NCBI RefSeq assembly: GCF_016888515.1
Contig: NZ_JAFEJK010000001.1
Span: 2,956,777 to 3,020,776, forward strand
Length of the DNA stretch: 64,000 bases
Direction: 5' to 3'
Source of the DNA: Shimia biformata
GTDB lineage: Bacteria > Pseudomonadota > Alphaproteobacteria > Rhodobacterales > Rhodobacteraceae
Made by a program: the position numbers and the translations under genes
The notes under the pieces: generated by a model
Seen by the model: the letters and a program-made list of their open reading frames with translations, nothing else
The model's database searches: none
What the model was told of the DNA's origin: nothing
Shown here: in pieces, positions 1 through 10,712 of the stretch
Numbering within the stretch: the first letter of the stretch is position 1
Layout of the letters: every line of letters starts with the position of its first letter

Positions 1-761
1 TCGGGCACTGCGCCGCCCTGGTACTTGCCGGTCAGAAGGCCCGCCGCCAACGGCGAAAACGCCAGAAGGCCGACATCTTCGTTCACGCACAACTCGGCCA
101 GGTCGGTGTCGAACAGGCGGCACAGAAGCGAATATTCGTTCTGGATCGAGGCTACGCGCGGGCCACCCTTTTCCGCCGCAATCCGCAGCCATTGCGCCGT
201 GCCCCAAGCGCTTTCATTCGAGAGGCCAAAGGCACGGATGCGGCCCTTGTCGACCTCGCGCTGCAGCGCGTCCAGCACCTCTTCCATATGGGCCATCGTG
301 TCGGCGTAATCCTGTTTCGACGGATCATAGGTCCAGTTCTGACGGAACATGTAGGACCCGCGATTGGGCCAGTGCAGCTGATAGAGGTCGATCACATCGG
401 TCTGCAACCGGCGCAGTGATCCCTCGATCGCCACCGGCACCGAAGCGGCGGAAATGCCGACCCCGTCACGGATGTGCTTCGGACCCGCGCCGGCATGTTT
501 CGTCGCCAGAACCACATCGCCGCGCCGCCCGGTCCTGGCAAACCAGGTGCCGATGATTTCCTCGGTGCGTCCCTGCGTCTCGGCGCTGACCGGGTTCACC
601 GGGTACATCTCGGCGGCATCGAGGAAGTTGATCCCGGCATCGAGTGCCATGTCGATCTGGGTGTGGGCGTCCGCTTCCGCAGTCTGGGTGCCATAGGTCA
701 TGGTGCCAAGGCAAAGCTCCGAGACCTCGATGCCGGTGCGTCCAAGGGGGTTCATCTTCAT
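1..761 (-). CDS. Aldo/keto reductase (Tas-like), C-terminus outside window
   Basis: Reads MKMNPLGRTGIEVSELCLGT from an ATG at 761 and stays open to the window edge, so the C-terminus is missing. About 253 residues are visible; complete family members have about 340. The family reduces aldehydes and ketones with NADPH in a TIM barrel. Visible family hallmarks are the Asp/Tyr segment LDAAEMYP, the lysine in LATKHAG and the histidine in YQLHWPN, which match the Asp-Tyr-Lys-His tetrad. It is divergent from the ImuA-like gene at 944, with a 182-nt intergenic region. The substrate cannot be told from sequence. Confidence 0.85.
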   Translation of the reverse strand, partial: MKMNPLGRTGIEVSELCLGTMTYGTQTAEADAHTQIDMALDAGINFLDAAEMYPVNPVSAETQGRTEEIIGTWFARTGRRGDVVLATKHAGAGPKHIRDGVGISAASVPVAIEGSLRRLQTDVIDLYQLHWPNRGSYMFRQNWTYDPSKQDYADTMAHMEEVLDALQREVDKGRIRAFGLSNESAWGTAQWLRIAAEKGGPRVASIQNEYSLLCRLFDTDLAELCVNEDVGLLAFSPLAAGLLTGKYQGGAVP

Positions 762-912
762 CCGTCTGATCCTGCTGTTTGCGCTATCGGCGGCAAGGTA
801 GCGGCTGCGGGACCGGGTGCAAGGGGTTTCCCCCCTCTTGGCCTGCCCGTTACTTTCCAGAGCCAAGTCACCCCGAAGGTATTTTTTGGCAAGAGGACAG
901 CAGGGGCTTTCA

Positions 913-927
913 GAACAAAAAGGGAAC
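913..927. promoter_or_regulatory. LexA (SOS) box
   Basis: Direct repeat GAAC-N7-GAAC, a perfect match to the alphaproteobacterial LexA consensus (GTTC-N7-GTTC on the other strand). It ends 16 nt before the ATG of the ImuA-like gene, where a bound repressor would block transcription or early elongation. The match and position are seen; LexA control is inferred from the known consensus in Rhodobacter and relatives. Confidence 0.8.
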
Positions 928-943
928 ATGTAACAATGGACCC

Positions 944-1573
944 ATGCCGATTCAGACCTTCAGACGCGCGCCCGAGCGGGCAAGACCCGAGGTGGCGCTT
1001 GGCCCCGGCGCCAGCCTTGTGCGCGGGCGGGCGCATGAGGGCTGTGGCGCGGCGCGGCGAACGTTTGCGCTGTGGCTGGCGGCGCGGATGGACGGCCCGG
1101 TGTTCTGGATCGCGCCGGACTGGGCCGGGGACCGGCTGAACCCGGACGGGGTGGCGCGGTTTCTGAACCCCGCGCGGCTGACTTTCCTGTCGCCCCGCCG
1201 CCCCGAGGACGTGCTGTGGACGATGGAAGAGGCCTTGCGCGCCGGTGCGGTGCCGCTGGTGGTGGCCGATATACCCGGCCTGCCGGGGCTGACCCCGGTC
1301 CGGCGGCTGCACCTGGCGGCCGAGACCGGCGCAGCCGAGGGCGATCATGTGCCGCTGGGCCTGTTGCTGACCCCCGGTAATGGCGGCGCGCAGGGGGTGG
1401 AAAGCCGCTGGCGCATGGCCCCGGCGCATCGCGGCGAGGATGAGGGCTGGACCCTGCACCGCCTGCGCGCCCGCACCGCGCCCGAAAAGCACTGGCAGGT
1501 GGCGGCGGACGGGGATGGATTGCGGCTGGTTGATACGCCAGCGGCGGCTCAGGCGGAACTGGCCTTAAGATAG
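944..1573 (+). CDS. ImuA-like SOS mutagenesis protein (orphan)
   Basis: 209 residues. The segments GAARRTFALWLAAR, VFWIAPDW and LWTMEEALRAGAVPLVVAD, followed by LTPVRRLHLAAE, resemble ImuA, the RecA-like accessory factor that works with ImuB and DnaE2 in error-prone repair. No canonical Walker A motif is visible, as is usual for this degenerate family. The ATG at 944 lies just behind a perfect LexA box, which supports both start and role. ImuB and DnaE2 normally follow; here a convergent TetR gene overlaps the 3' end by 25 nt, so this copy is an orphan. Family assignment is by pattern recognition and the exact role is inferred. Confidence 0.65.
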   Translation: MPIQTFRRAPERARPEVALGPGASLVRGRAHEGCGAARRTFALWLAARMDGPVFWIAPDWAGDRLNPDGVARFLNPARLTFLSPRRPEDVLWTMEEALRAGAVPLVVADIPGLPGLTPVRRLHLAAETGAAEGDHVPLGLLLTPGNGGAQGVESRWRMAPAHRGEDEGWTLHRLRARTAPEKHWQVAADGDGLRLVDTPAAAQAELALR

Positions 1574-2151
1574 CCCGTGATCGCCGGCAAAAGCCGGGCG
1601 CAGATCGCCTCTGCGTCGGTTTCACCGCGCAAAAGCGCCGCCTCGACCATGCCCCGGCACAGGGCCATGATATCGCGCGCGGCAAGGGCCGGGTCATCCG
1701 GGCCGAAGGCCGTGACCGGAGGCAGAAGGATCGACAGGATCTCGGCCTCGAAGCGGCGGGTTTCCTCGTCGAGCGGCAGGAAAACCTCGGCCCGGTCCAG
1801 CGCCTGCGCCAGTTGCGGCCACCCCGTCTGATGGTGGATGAAGGCCAGGATCAGGCGCCGCATATGGGTATTGGGTGGCGCGTCCGACGCCACCGCCGCC
1901 CGCAACCCGTCCAGAAGGCGCGCACGTTTGCGGCGGATCAGCGCGCCCATGATCGCGGTCTTGTTGGGAAAATACTGGTAGAGCGAACCGACGCTGACCC
2001 CGGCGACCTCGGCGATCCGGTTGGTGTTCAGCGCCTCAATCCCGCCCTGCACCAGAATGCGAGCCGCCGCCTGTTCTATCGCCTCAACTGTTGCTTCGGC
2101 ACGGGCCTGCCGTGGGGTTTTCCGTGGATTTGCAATGGGTTCGACGGTCAT
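1549..2151 (-). CDS. TetR/AcrR family transcriptional regulator
   Basis: About 200 residues. The N-terminal helix-turn-helix reads IAEVAGVSVGSLYQYFPNK, a textbook TetR DNA-binding motif, after a basic lead PRKTPRQAR. The C-terminal ligand domain is not assignable. The start is uncertain: ATG at 2151 is used, but an in-frame GTG at 2187 would add 12 residues and neither has a good Shine-Dalgarno. It is divergent from the SDR gene at 2227, its most likely target, and its 3' end overlaps the ImuA-like gene by 25 nt. Confidence 0.88.
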   Translation of the reverse strand: MTVEPIANPRKTPRQARAEATVEAIEQAAARILVQGGIEALNTNRIAEVAGVSVGSLYQYFPNKTAIMGALIRRKRARLLDGLRAAVASDAPPNTHMRRLILAFIHHQTGWPQLAQALDRAEVFLPLDEETRRFEAEILSILLPPVTAFGPDDPALAARDIMALCRGMVEAALLRGETDAEAICARLLPAITGYLKASSA

Positions 2152-2226
2152 GGCAAATGCGAGTCCAAAATACGAGCCTTTGCTCACATATTGCGGTCAG
2201 AGGGCAAAATAGCAAGGGACAAGTTG

Positions 2227-2976
2227 ATGGCACAGATGGAATGGGCGGGCCGCAAGGTACTGGTCACGGGCGCGAACCGGGGGATTGGGCGGGCCATCGT
2301 GCTGGCGCTGGCCGAACTGGGTGCCGTTGTACTGGCCACCGGGCGCGACACGGTTGCGTTGGAGCGCGTCGCACAGGAAGCACGCGGTCAGGTTCAGACT
2401 TTCGCCGTCGACCTTGCTGCGCCCGCGGGGGCCGCCAGCGTGGTCGACTGGGTCGCGGCACGTCATGGCGACATTGGCGGGCTGATCAACAACGCCGCGC
2501 TCCAGCAGGAGTTATGGTTTCCAAACGGTGCCACGTCACGCGCCATCGAGACCGAGATCACCGTCAACCTGACCGCGCCGTCGCAACTGGTGGCGGGTCT
2601 CCTGCCGCTTCTGGGGCGGCACGAGGCACCGTTCATCTGCAATGTCACCTCGGCACTGGCGCTGACACCAAAGGCCAGCGCCCCGGTCTATTGCGCGACA
2701 AAGGCGGGGCTGCGCAGCTTCACTTGCGCCCTGCGATACCAGGTGCGACGCGACATGACGCATCTTCTGGTCAATGAGACCGTGATGCCATTGGTTGCGA
2801 CGGGCATGACCGAAGGCCGCAACGTTGCCACGATCAGCCCCAAAGCCGCCGCCGAAGCCCTGATCGCGGGGCTTGGCAAGGGCCGTGACGAGACATGGAT
2901 CGGCCAGACCCGAGCGTTCCGGGTGATCCACCGCGCCGCGCCCGGTCTGGCTGCCCGCATCCTGCGCGATGGCTGA
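2227..2976 (+). CDS. SDR family oxidoreductase (DltE-like)
   Basis: 249 residues with the classical SDR pattern: TGANRGIG at 14-21 binds NAD(P), LINNAA follows the fourth strand, and Ser of NVTSALAL plus YCATK supply the catalytic Ser-Tyr-Lys. The wording of the NNAA region and catalytic segment recalls DltE-type dehydrogenases, but no cell-wall role is implied. ATG 2227 is preceded by AAGGGA at a suitable distance; an in-frame TTG lies one codon upstream. The divergent TetR gene probably controls it. The substrate is unknown. Confidence 0.85.
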   Translation: MAQMEWAGRKVLVTGANRGIGRAIVLALAELGAVVLATGRDTVALERVAQEARGQVQTFAVDLAAPAGAASVVDWVAARHGDIGGLINNAALQQELWFPNGATSRAIETEITVNLTAPSQLVAGLLPLLGRHEAPFICNVTSALALTPKASAPVYCATKAGLRSFTCALRYQVRRDMTHLLVNETVMPLVATGMTEGRNVATISPKAAAEALIAGLGKGRDETWIGQTRAFRVIHRAAPGLAARILRDG

Positions 2977-3051
2977 CCTGTCCAAAAACGACATGAACCC
3001 GGTCGAAATGCACTAGCCTTTGCCCGACCGATTGCCGAGTTTGGGGCAGTC

Positions 3052-4278
3052 ATGCGCATGTTGATTTCGTTCTCCGCCCTGTTCCTGTCCGTTGTCCTGT
3101 TGCAGCTTTCTACCGGAGGCGTGGGGCCTCTGGATGCGCTGTCGGGGATTGCGCTGGGTTTCACCACGGGCGAGATCGGCCTTCTGGGGTCGGCGCATTT
3201 CTTCGGCTTCTTCATCGGCTGCTGGTGGGCGCCGCGTTTGATGGGAAGCATCGGCCATTCGCGCGCCTTCGCCGCCTTTACCGCGACCGGTGCAATCGGG
3301 CTGATGGCGCATTTCCTGGTAATCGACCCGCTAGCCTGGGCGGTGATGCGGATCGCCTCGGGAATGTGTGTCGCGGGCTGTTACACGATCATCGAGGCGT
3401 GGTTGCAGTCGCGTGTGACCAATGAGACGCGCGGCCGCGCCATGGGCACCTATCGCGTGGTCGACATGGGCGCGTCGCTGATGGCGCAGCTTGTGATCGG
3501 CGTGCTGGAGCCCGCATCCTATGTCTCGTACAACATCCTTGCCATCCTGTGCTGCGCGGCGCTTTTGCCGCTGACCCTGACGCGGGAAAGTCAGCCCGAG
3601 ACCCCCGAGTCGCCCCGCCTTCGCCCGATGCTTGCGGTTTCGAAATCGCCGCTGGCTGGGGCGGCGGTGATCGTGGCGGCGCTGTCTTCGGCGTCGTTCC
3701 GCATGGTCGGCCCGGTCTATGGCCAAGAGGTCGGGCTGGCCACGGGACAGATCGCGTGGTTCCTGGCGGCCTTCGTGCTTGGCGGTGCGCTGGCGCAATA
3801 CCCGATCGGTTGGCTGGCGGACAAATATGACCGGCGCTGGGTGCTGATCTGGCTTTCGGCGGCGGCGGTGGCCAGTTCGATCACCACGGTCATGGTCAGC
3901 GATCTGGGCTACACGGCGATCATGCTGTCGGCGGGGTTGTTCGGCTTCACCGCCTTCCCGATCTACTCGGTCGCTGCCGCCCACGCCAATGACTTCGCCA
4001 CCTCGGACGAGCGGGTGGAACTGTCGGCCGCGCTGATGTTCTTCTTCGCCCTCGGCGCCATCGCCGCGCCGACGCTGGCGTCCTGGCTGATCGAACGGTT
4101 CGGGCCGCCAGCCCTGTTTGGCCTGATCGCCGCCGGGCATGTGGTGCTTATCGTCTTCGGCATCGGGCGGATGCGGGCGCGGCCCGCGCAGCGCAAAACA
4201 CGCTATGTTTACAGCCCGCGCACCTCTTTCCTGATTGGCCGCCTGACCCGCCGCCAGCGCGAAGAGGACGCGGAATAG
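3052..4278 (+). CDS. MFS transporter (YcaD-like)
   Basis: 408 residues with about twelve hydrophobic segments and the MFS loop motif in the second half, GWLADKYDRR (about residues 253-262). The first-half loop is GSIGHSRAF. The cytoplasmic tail after about residue 370 is basic and ends in an Arg/Glu-rich stretch. The pattern fits the YcaD-type group of drug/metabolite permeases. The substrate cannot be predicted. It starts 75 nt after the SDR gene on the same strand and might be co-transcribed with it. Confidence 0.85.
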   Translation: MRMLISFSALFLSVVLLQLSTGGVGPLDALSGIALGFTTGEIGLLGSAHFFGFFIGCWWAPRLMGSIGHSRAFAAFTATGAIGLMAHFLVIDPLAWAVMRIASGMCVAGCYTIIEAWLQSRVTNETRGRAMGTYRVVDMGASLMAQLVIGVLEPASYVSYNILAILCCAALLPLTLTRESQPETPESPRLRPMLAVSKSPLAGAAVIVAALSSASFRMVGPVYGQEVGLATGQIAWFLAAFVLGGALAQYPIGWLADKYDRRWVLIWLSAAAVASSITTVMVSDLGYTAIMLSAGLFGFTAFPIYSVAAAHANDFATSDERVELSAALMFFFALGAIAAPTLASWLIERFGPPALFGLIAAGHVVLIVFGIGRMRARPAQRKTRYVYSPRTSFLIGRLTRRQREEDAE

Positions 4279-4366
4279 GCTGTATTTCCGCAAGCCTCTG
4301 GCACTTGCCGCGCCTTTGGTCTAAGCCAACGCGCAAGCGAATTCGACGATACGAAGGACATCCGGC

Positions 4367-6079
<1,713 letters not shown>

Positions 6080-6103
6080 TCCAAGCAGGGAACCACAAGA
6101 AGG

Positions 6104-6128
6104 CGCCGCCCCAACCGGGCGGCGTTTC
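6104..6128 (+). terminator. Intrinsic terminator after metG
   Basis: Perfect 8-bp stem CGCCGCCC / GGGCGGCG with a 5-nt loop, followed by TTTCTC. It lies 25 nt past the metG stop codon. Confidence 0.8.
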
Positions 6129-6141
6129 TCGTTGGCCTAAA

Positions 6142-6211
6142 GCGCCCTGCCATAAACCTGAATTACGGGTTTGTGGCAGGGCGCGCGTAACGCAGATATG
6201 TTGCGCTGCGT
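6142..6211 (+). promoter_or_regulatory. Tandem hairpins in agmatinase leader, function unknown
   Basis: Two successive inverted repeats. The first has 17-nt arms at 6142-6158 and 6168-6184 that pair throughout, with one G-U wobble and a 9-nt loop. The second pairs ACGCAG at 6190-6195 with CTGCGT at 6206-6211. Neither is followed by a T-run, so they do not look like terminators, and the metG terminator lies just upstream. They sit 116-186 nt before the agmatinase start. The loops lack the ACGR sequence of guanidine-II riboswitches. The structure is clear; the role is unknown. Confidence 0.55.
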
Positions 6212-6327
6212 CCCACCTTTTCCCTGTCTCAGGTTAAAGGTCAGACGCTTTATCAATCCGTATATCGACAACCGGCACGGTTCGGGGTCTCTTTGCATCC
6301 AACTCCAGCCCCAACCCGAGGCCCAAC

Positions 6328-7275
6328 ATGTCCCAGTTCAACCAACCGCTTGGCGGAAACGAAATGCCGCGTTTTGCCGGCCCCGGCACCTTCATGCGCC
6401 TGCCCGCCGCAGACACGGCGAAAGGGCTGGACGCCTGTTTCGTGGGCGTGGCGATGGATCACGGCACATCTTACCGGTCAGGCACACGGCACGGGCCGAA
6501 GGCGGCGCGCGGCGAAAGTGTGATGCTGCGCCCCTATAACATGGCAACGGGCGCTGCGCCGTTTGACCGCATTCAGGTCGCGGATATCGGCGATGTTCCG
6601 ATCAACACGTTCGACCTGAAGAAGGCCGTTCAGATCATTGAAACCGAATACAAATCCATCCTTGGCCACGGCACGATCCCGCTGACCATCGGCGGCGATC
6701 ACACCATCACCTATCCGATCCTGCGCGCCATGGCCGACAAGCACGGACCCGTGGCGCTGATCCATGTCGACGCCCATGCCGACATCAATGACGAGATGTT
6801 CGGCGAGAAGATCGCCCACGGCACCCCGTTCCGCCGCGCGGTCGAAGACGGCATCCTGCAAACCGACAAAGTGTTCCAGATCGGACTGCGCGGCACCGGA
6901 TACGGACCGGACGATTTCGACTGGTCGCGCCGCCAGGGCTTCACCGTGGTGCAGGCCGAGGAATGCTGGCACAAGTCACTGGTGCCGCTGATGCAGGACG
7001 TGCGCGCCCAGATCGGCGATACGCCTGTCTACCTGAGTTATGACATCGACAGCCTCGACCCCGCCTTCGCGCCGGGGACCGGCACGGTCGAGATCGGCGG
7101 GCTGACCGTCTGGCAGGCGCTTGAGATCGTGCGCGGTTGCGCGGGGCTGAACCTTGTGGGCTGCGATCTGGTCGAGGTCTCGCCCCCCTGGGACCCGTCC
7201 GGTCACACCGCCATGGTCGCCGCCAACCTGCTGTACGAAATGCTGTGCGTCCTGCCGGGCGTGGCGCGGGATTGA
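6328..7275 (+). CDS. speB: Agmatinase / ureohydrolase family
   Basis: 315 residues of the arginase/agmatinase/guanidinase fold. Metal-binding motifs are complete: GGDHTITYP, HVDAHADI and YDIDSLDPAFAPGTG. The expected reaction is agmatine to putrescine plus urea, but guanidinobutyrase, guanidinopropionase and guanidine hydrolase share these motifs. A polyamine-type ABC transporter lies 4 kb away, which fits a polyamine theme without proving it. The ATG is preceded by a CCGAGG element, and the long leader carries two strong hairpins. Confidence 0.85.
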   Translation: MSQFNQPLGGNEMPRFAGPGTFMRLPAADTAKGLDACFVGVAMDHGTSYRSGTRHGPKAARGESVMLRPYNMATGAAPFDRIQVADIGDVPINTFDLKKAVQIIETEYKSILGHGTIPLTIGGDHTITYPILRAMADKHGPVALIHVDAHADINDEMFGEKIAHGTPFRRAVEDGILQTDKVFQIGLRGTGYGPDDFDWSRRQGFTVVQAEECWHKSLVPLMQDVRAQIGDTPVYLSYDIDSLDPAFAPGTGTVEIGGLTVWQALEIVRGCAGLNLVGCDLVEVSPPWDPSGHTAMVAANLLYEMLCVLPGVARD

Positions 7276-7284
7276 CAGTGGACC

Positions 7285-8820
7285 TTAGCCACCATCCTTG
7301 AGCGGCGGAAACCGATAGCGGGCGGCGGCAGTCGTCCAGTCCATGTGGTTGCGCACATATTGCTGGCTGGCATCCGACGGCGGGTTGTAATCCCAATGTT
7401 CCCCCGATCCCGCCTCCATCGCAGCGTGCAGCGCGCGGCGCGCCTTCTGCGTGGCGATCACGTCGCGGCGTAGCGCCTCGCTGTCCCAGCGCGCGGCGAC
7501 CTCATCGGCAAAAGCACGCGCGGTTTCGGCGTGGGCCGGGTCGGTAGCAAGGTTCATCCGTTCACCAGGATCCATGGCAAGATCATAAAGCTGCGGCGGG
7601 TCGGGGTCGCAATGGATGTATTTCAGCGGTCCGCGGCGGATCATCAGGATCGGATAGGGCGTCATCTCGGCGCAGTATTCGCCAATCGCCTCGTCAACCG
7701 GATCCTCTTCGCCCCGTGCAAGCGGCATGAGGGACCGTCCGTCAATCGGCGCGCCCAGCGCGCTCACGTCACCGCCGGCGATCTCGACCAACGTGGGCAG
7801 CATGTCGACCAGCGAACAGGCATTCCCTGCGCGGCCCCGCGCCACGCCCGGCCCTGCCATGATCAGCGGCACGCGGGCGGAGTGTTCAAAGAAGTTCATC
7901 TTGTACCAAAGCCCGCGTTCGCCCAGCATATCGCCGTGATCGGCGGTGACGATGATTACCGTATTGTGCAACTGGCCGATGTCGCTCAGCGCGTCGACGA
8001 TTTCGCCCACCTTGCTGTCGAAATAGCTGACATTGGCAAGATAGGCCCGCCGCGCCCGCCGCACCTGTTCGTCGGTCAGGGTCGCGTCACTGGCCTGGAT
8101 CCCGTCCATGACGCGGCGCGAATGCGGATCCTGCTGGTCCAGCGGCAGGACGAATTCCGGCATGTCGATCTCGTCATCCGAGTACATGTCCCAGAACTCG
8201 GGCTTGGCGACATAGGGGTCGTGCGGATGCATAAAGCTGGCCACCAGTGCAAAGGGGCGCGGGTCCCCCGCCCCCCGGTCCCGCCCGCGGTCGATCAGCC
8301 AGCGGCGTGCGGCAAAGCCGGTCTCGTCGTCGAAATCGGTCTGGAAGGTGGCGATGGCCATGCCGCTTTCGGTGACGGCGGACATGTTGTGATACCACCT
8401 GTCGATGCGCTCGTCATGCGCCTCCCAGTCCGGGGTCCATGCGAAATCGGCCGGGTAGATGTCGGTGGTCACACGGTCCTGAAACCCGTGTTTCTGGTCG
8501 GGTCCGACGAAATGCATCTTGCCGGACAAACAGGTGCGATAGCCCAGCGAGGTCAGGTAATGCGCGAATGTCGGCACCGAGGCGCGGAACTCGGTCGCGT
8601 TGTCATAAGCCGCGATCCGACTGATCAATTGCCCTGACATGAACGAAAAGCGCGATGGCGCGCATAGCGGCGAGTTGCAATAAGCGGCGTCAAATCGCAT
8701 CCCCCGCGCCGCCAACGCATCCATATGGGGGGTCTTTGCGGTCTTGTGGCCATATGCCCTGGTAAAATGTGGGGCCAACTGGTCGGCCATGATAATCACA
8801 ATGTTTGGACGGTCTTGCAT
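7285..8820 (-). CDS. betC: Choline-sulfatase-like type I sulfatase
   Basis: 511 residues. The opening RPNIVIIMADQLAP and formylglycine signature CAPSR at 53-57 (Cys53 is the residue oxidised to formylglycine) mark a type I sulfatase. TADHGDMLGERGLWYK is the second conserved metal/substrate block. The MADQLAP opening and overall layout fit choline-O-sulfate hydrolases, which release choline and sulfate. ATG 8820 has a strong GGAGGAACAC behind it. Unlike classic bet loci there is no betA, betB or betI next to it; an amidohydrolase, TetR gene and PotABCD transporter follow instead. Other sulfate esters remain possible. Confidence 0.75.
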   Translation of the reverse strand: MQDRPNIVIIMADQLAPHFTRAYGHKTAKTPHMDALAARGMRFDAAYCNSPLCAPSRFSFMSGQLISRIAAYDNATEFRASVPTFAHYLTSLGYRTCLSGKMHFVGPDQKHGFQDRVTTDIYPADFAWTPDWEAHDERIDRWYHNMSAVTESGMAIATFQTDFDDETGFAARRWLIDRGRDRGAGDPRPFALVASFMHPHDPYVAKPEFWDMYSDDEIDMPEFVLPLDQQDPHSRRVMDGIQASDATLTDEQVRRARRAYLANVSYFDSKVGEIVDALSDIGQLHNTVIIVTADHGDMLGERGLWYKMNFFEHSARVPLIMAGPGVARGRAGNACSLVDMLPTLVEIAGGDVSALGAPIDGRSLMPLARGEEDPVDEAIGEYCAEMTPYPILMIRRGPLKYIHCDPDPPQLYDLAMDPGERMNLATDPAHAETARAFADEVAARWDSEALRRDVIATQKARRALHAAMEAGSGEHWDYNPPSDASQQYVRNHMDWTTAAARYRFPPLKDGG

Positions 8821-8991
8821 GTGTTCCTCCTGAAAAGCCAATGAACCGATGGGATCACAGGCAGGAGGGCGGCGGCTGATAATGCATGGGCTTGGCGCGG
8901 CGCGAGACGGGTCGCAAATGTTGCGTTGGTCTGGGCAATCTGTTTTCCCACGCTGGTGACATGTGGGGCAGCCTGCGGCATCGATGGTGCA

Positions 8992-9007
8992 ATTTCTGAC
9001 CAGAAAT
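8992..9007. promoter_or_regulatory. Palindrome upstream of sulfatase, possible operator
   Basis: ATTTCTG-AC-CAGAAAT, perfect 7-nt arms with a 2-nt centre, in the 227-nt gap between the amidohydrolase stop and the sulfatase start, about 170 nt upstream of the latter. There is no T-run on either side. The binding protein is unknown. The gap holds no other recognisable element. Confidence 0.35.
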
Positions 9008-9047
9008 CGACAGGTATCACCCGATATGGTCCAAAAGCGGCACCAGG

Positions 9048-10712
9048 TTAGGCTTCGAAGGTAACGTCTCCGTCGCAGATGGTCAGCGCGGCGCGGGCCG
9101 TGTCCAGCGCATCCGGCGCCGTTGCATGCAGGTCGTGGTCCATCACCACGATATCGGCCAGAAAACCCGGCGCGATCCGGCCCAGGCGTGTTTCTGCAAA
9201 CCCGGCAAAGGCCCCCCCGGCGGTATAGGCATGAAGGGCCTCGTCCAGAGATGAGGCATGGGACGGGTGGCCCTCTTGCCATGGGCGCCGCATGACTGCC
9301 GCCTGCACCCCGCGCATCGGGTTGATATCGGAAATCGGCCAATCCGACGAAAACGCAATCGGCACGCCCTGCGCCCGAAGATAGCTGACCGGGAACGCCC
9401 AGGGCCAGCGCGCAGGCCCGGCATGGGTGATCCACGGTTCAAGCGGGAAATCCATCGCGCCGGGCGGGTGCGGCGGCTGCATCGAGGCGACCACACCCAG
9501 TTCCGCGAACCTGCTCAGGTCGTCAGGGTGCAAGAGTTCGATATGTTCGATCCGGTGGCGGGAATCGCGGGGGCCGTTGACCTCGCGCGCGGCCTGATAG
9601 CCGTCCAGAACAGTGCGCACCGCACCGTCGCCGATGGCATGGACCGAGATCTGCAAGCCCAGCGCATCGGCCTTGATACAGGCGTCGCGGAACCGTTCCG
9701 CACTGTGCAGCCGGTCGCCGCGCCAACCGGGGCGATGGGCATAATCCTCGACCAGAACAGCGGTGGAACTGTCGATCACACCGTCCATGAACATCTTGAC
9801 CCGGTTGGCGGACAGCCTGTCGGTGGCGAATTCCCGTGCCAGCGCCGCGCCCTCGTCCAGCGCGTCGACGGGTTTTGCCGGGGTCAAGTGGAACGGTATC
9901 TCGGTCCGGCAGAGAAGATCACCAGCGGCCTCGATTTCAGACAGCAATTCAAGCTGATACCGATTACCATCCATGTTCTGCAAACTGGTGAAACCAAACG
10001 AGGCACAATAGCGCAAGCCCCGTTTCAACGTCTCGATATCCTCGGCGCAATCAGCCGGGGTCAGATCGTCGCCGGGCTCGATCCCGGCGAGCCCCAGCCC
10101 TTCGCGCCCGCCCGAGGACCGCAGCGCCATCACCGGATCATAGGCCGCGTGTTCGCGCAATTCACCGGCAGCCGTCCCGTCGGACGCCATCACGATCTCA
10201 TTTCCCGGCGCCAGGTCGCGGCCCTGCATCAGCCCCGCCCGGTCAAGGGCAATCGAGTTGGCCCATGCGGTATGGTGATCGCCCGCCAGAAGAAGGATCG
10301 GGCGGTCGGAAAGCACCGCATCCAGCATCTGTCGCGTGGTCGACACGCCTTCGCCGAACAGGTTGTAATCGGTCGCCTTGCAGATCAGAAGTGCCTCGTC
10401 CGGGTTGGCGTGGGCATAGGGGATCAGCTTGTCCCGCAGCGCATCCGCCCCGCGCACACCGTCCAGATGCAGCAGGTCCATCCCGAAGGCGCCGGGGAAC
10501 AGGTGCAGATGCGCCTCGATCATGCCGGGCATGACCGTGTTGCCCTGGGCGTCAAACACGCGCGCCCCCGCCCCGGCCAGCATCCTGATCTCTGCATTGG
10601 ACCCAACCGCGACAATCCTGTTTCCGGCCATCGCCACCGCCTGCGCACGTGGTTGTGCCGGGTTCATGGTCACCACCGCCCCGTTCACGATGATACGCGT
10701 AATCTTCGTCAC
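9048..10712 (-). CDS. YtcJ-type metal-dependent amidohydrolase
   Basis: 554 residues of the amidohydrolase superfamily. Metal ligands are visible as EAHLHLF near residue 67 (HxH), ISVHAIGDGA, RIEHIELL and FSSDWPISDINPMRG. The C-terminal ADIVVMDHDL segment completes the composite beta-sandwich. YtcJ-like members hydrolyse N-formyl or N-acyl amines; the substrate here is unknown. The start codon is GTG at 10712 and forms a 4-nt GTGA overlap with the stop of the upstream TetR gene, so the two are translationally coupled. Confidence 0.85.
   Translation of the reverse strand: MTKITRIIVNGAVVTMNPAQPRAQAVAMAGNRIVAVGSNAEIRMLAGAGARVFDAQGNTVMPGMIEAHLHLFPGAFGMDLLHLDGVRGADALRDKLIPYAHANPDEALLICKATDYNLFGEGVSTTRQMLDAVLSDRPILLLAGDHHTAWANSIALDRAGLMQGRDLAPGNEIVMASDGTAAGELREHAAYDPVMALRSSGGREGLGLAGIEPGDDLTPADCAEDIETLKRGLRYCASFGFTSLQNMDGNRYQLELLSEIEAAGDLLCRTEIPFHLTPAKPVDALDEGAALAREFATDRLSANRVKMFMDGVIDSSTAVLVEDYAHRPGWRGDRLHSAERFRDACIKADALGLQISVHAIGDGAVRTVLDGYQAAREVNGPRDSRHRIEHIELLHPDDLSRFAELGVVASMQPPHPPGAMDFPLEPWITHAGPARWPWAFPVSYLRAQGVPIAFSSDWPISDINPMRGVQAAVMRRPWQEGHPSHASSLDEALHAYTAGGAFAGFAETRLGRIAPGFLADIVVMDHDLHATAPDALDTARAALTICDGDVTFEA

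Noticed and set aside
6142-6211. Guanidine-II (mini-ykkC) riboswitch
   Set aside because: Two hairpins are present, but the loops are not ACGR and the first stem is far too long.
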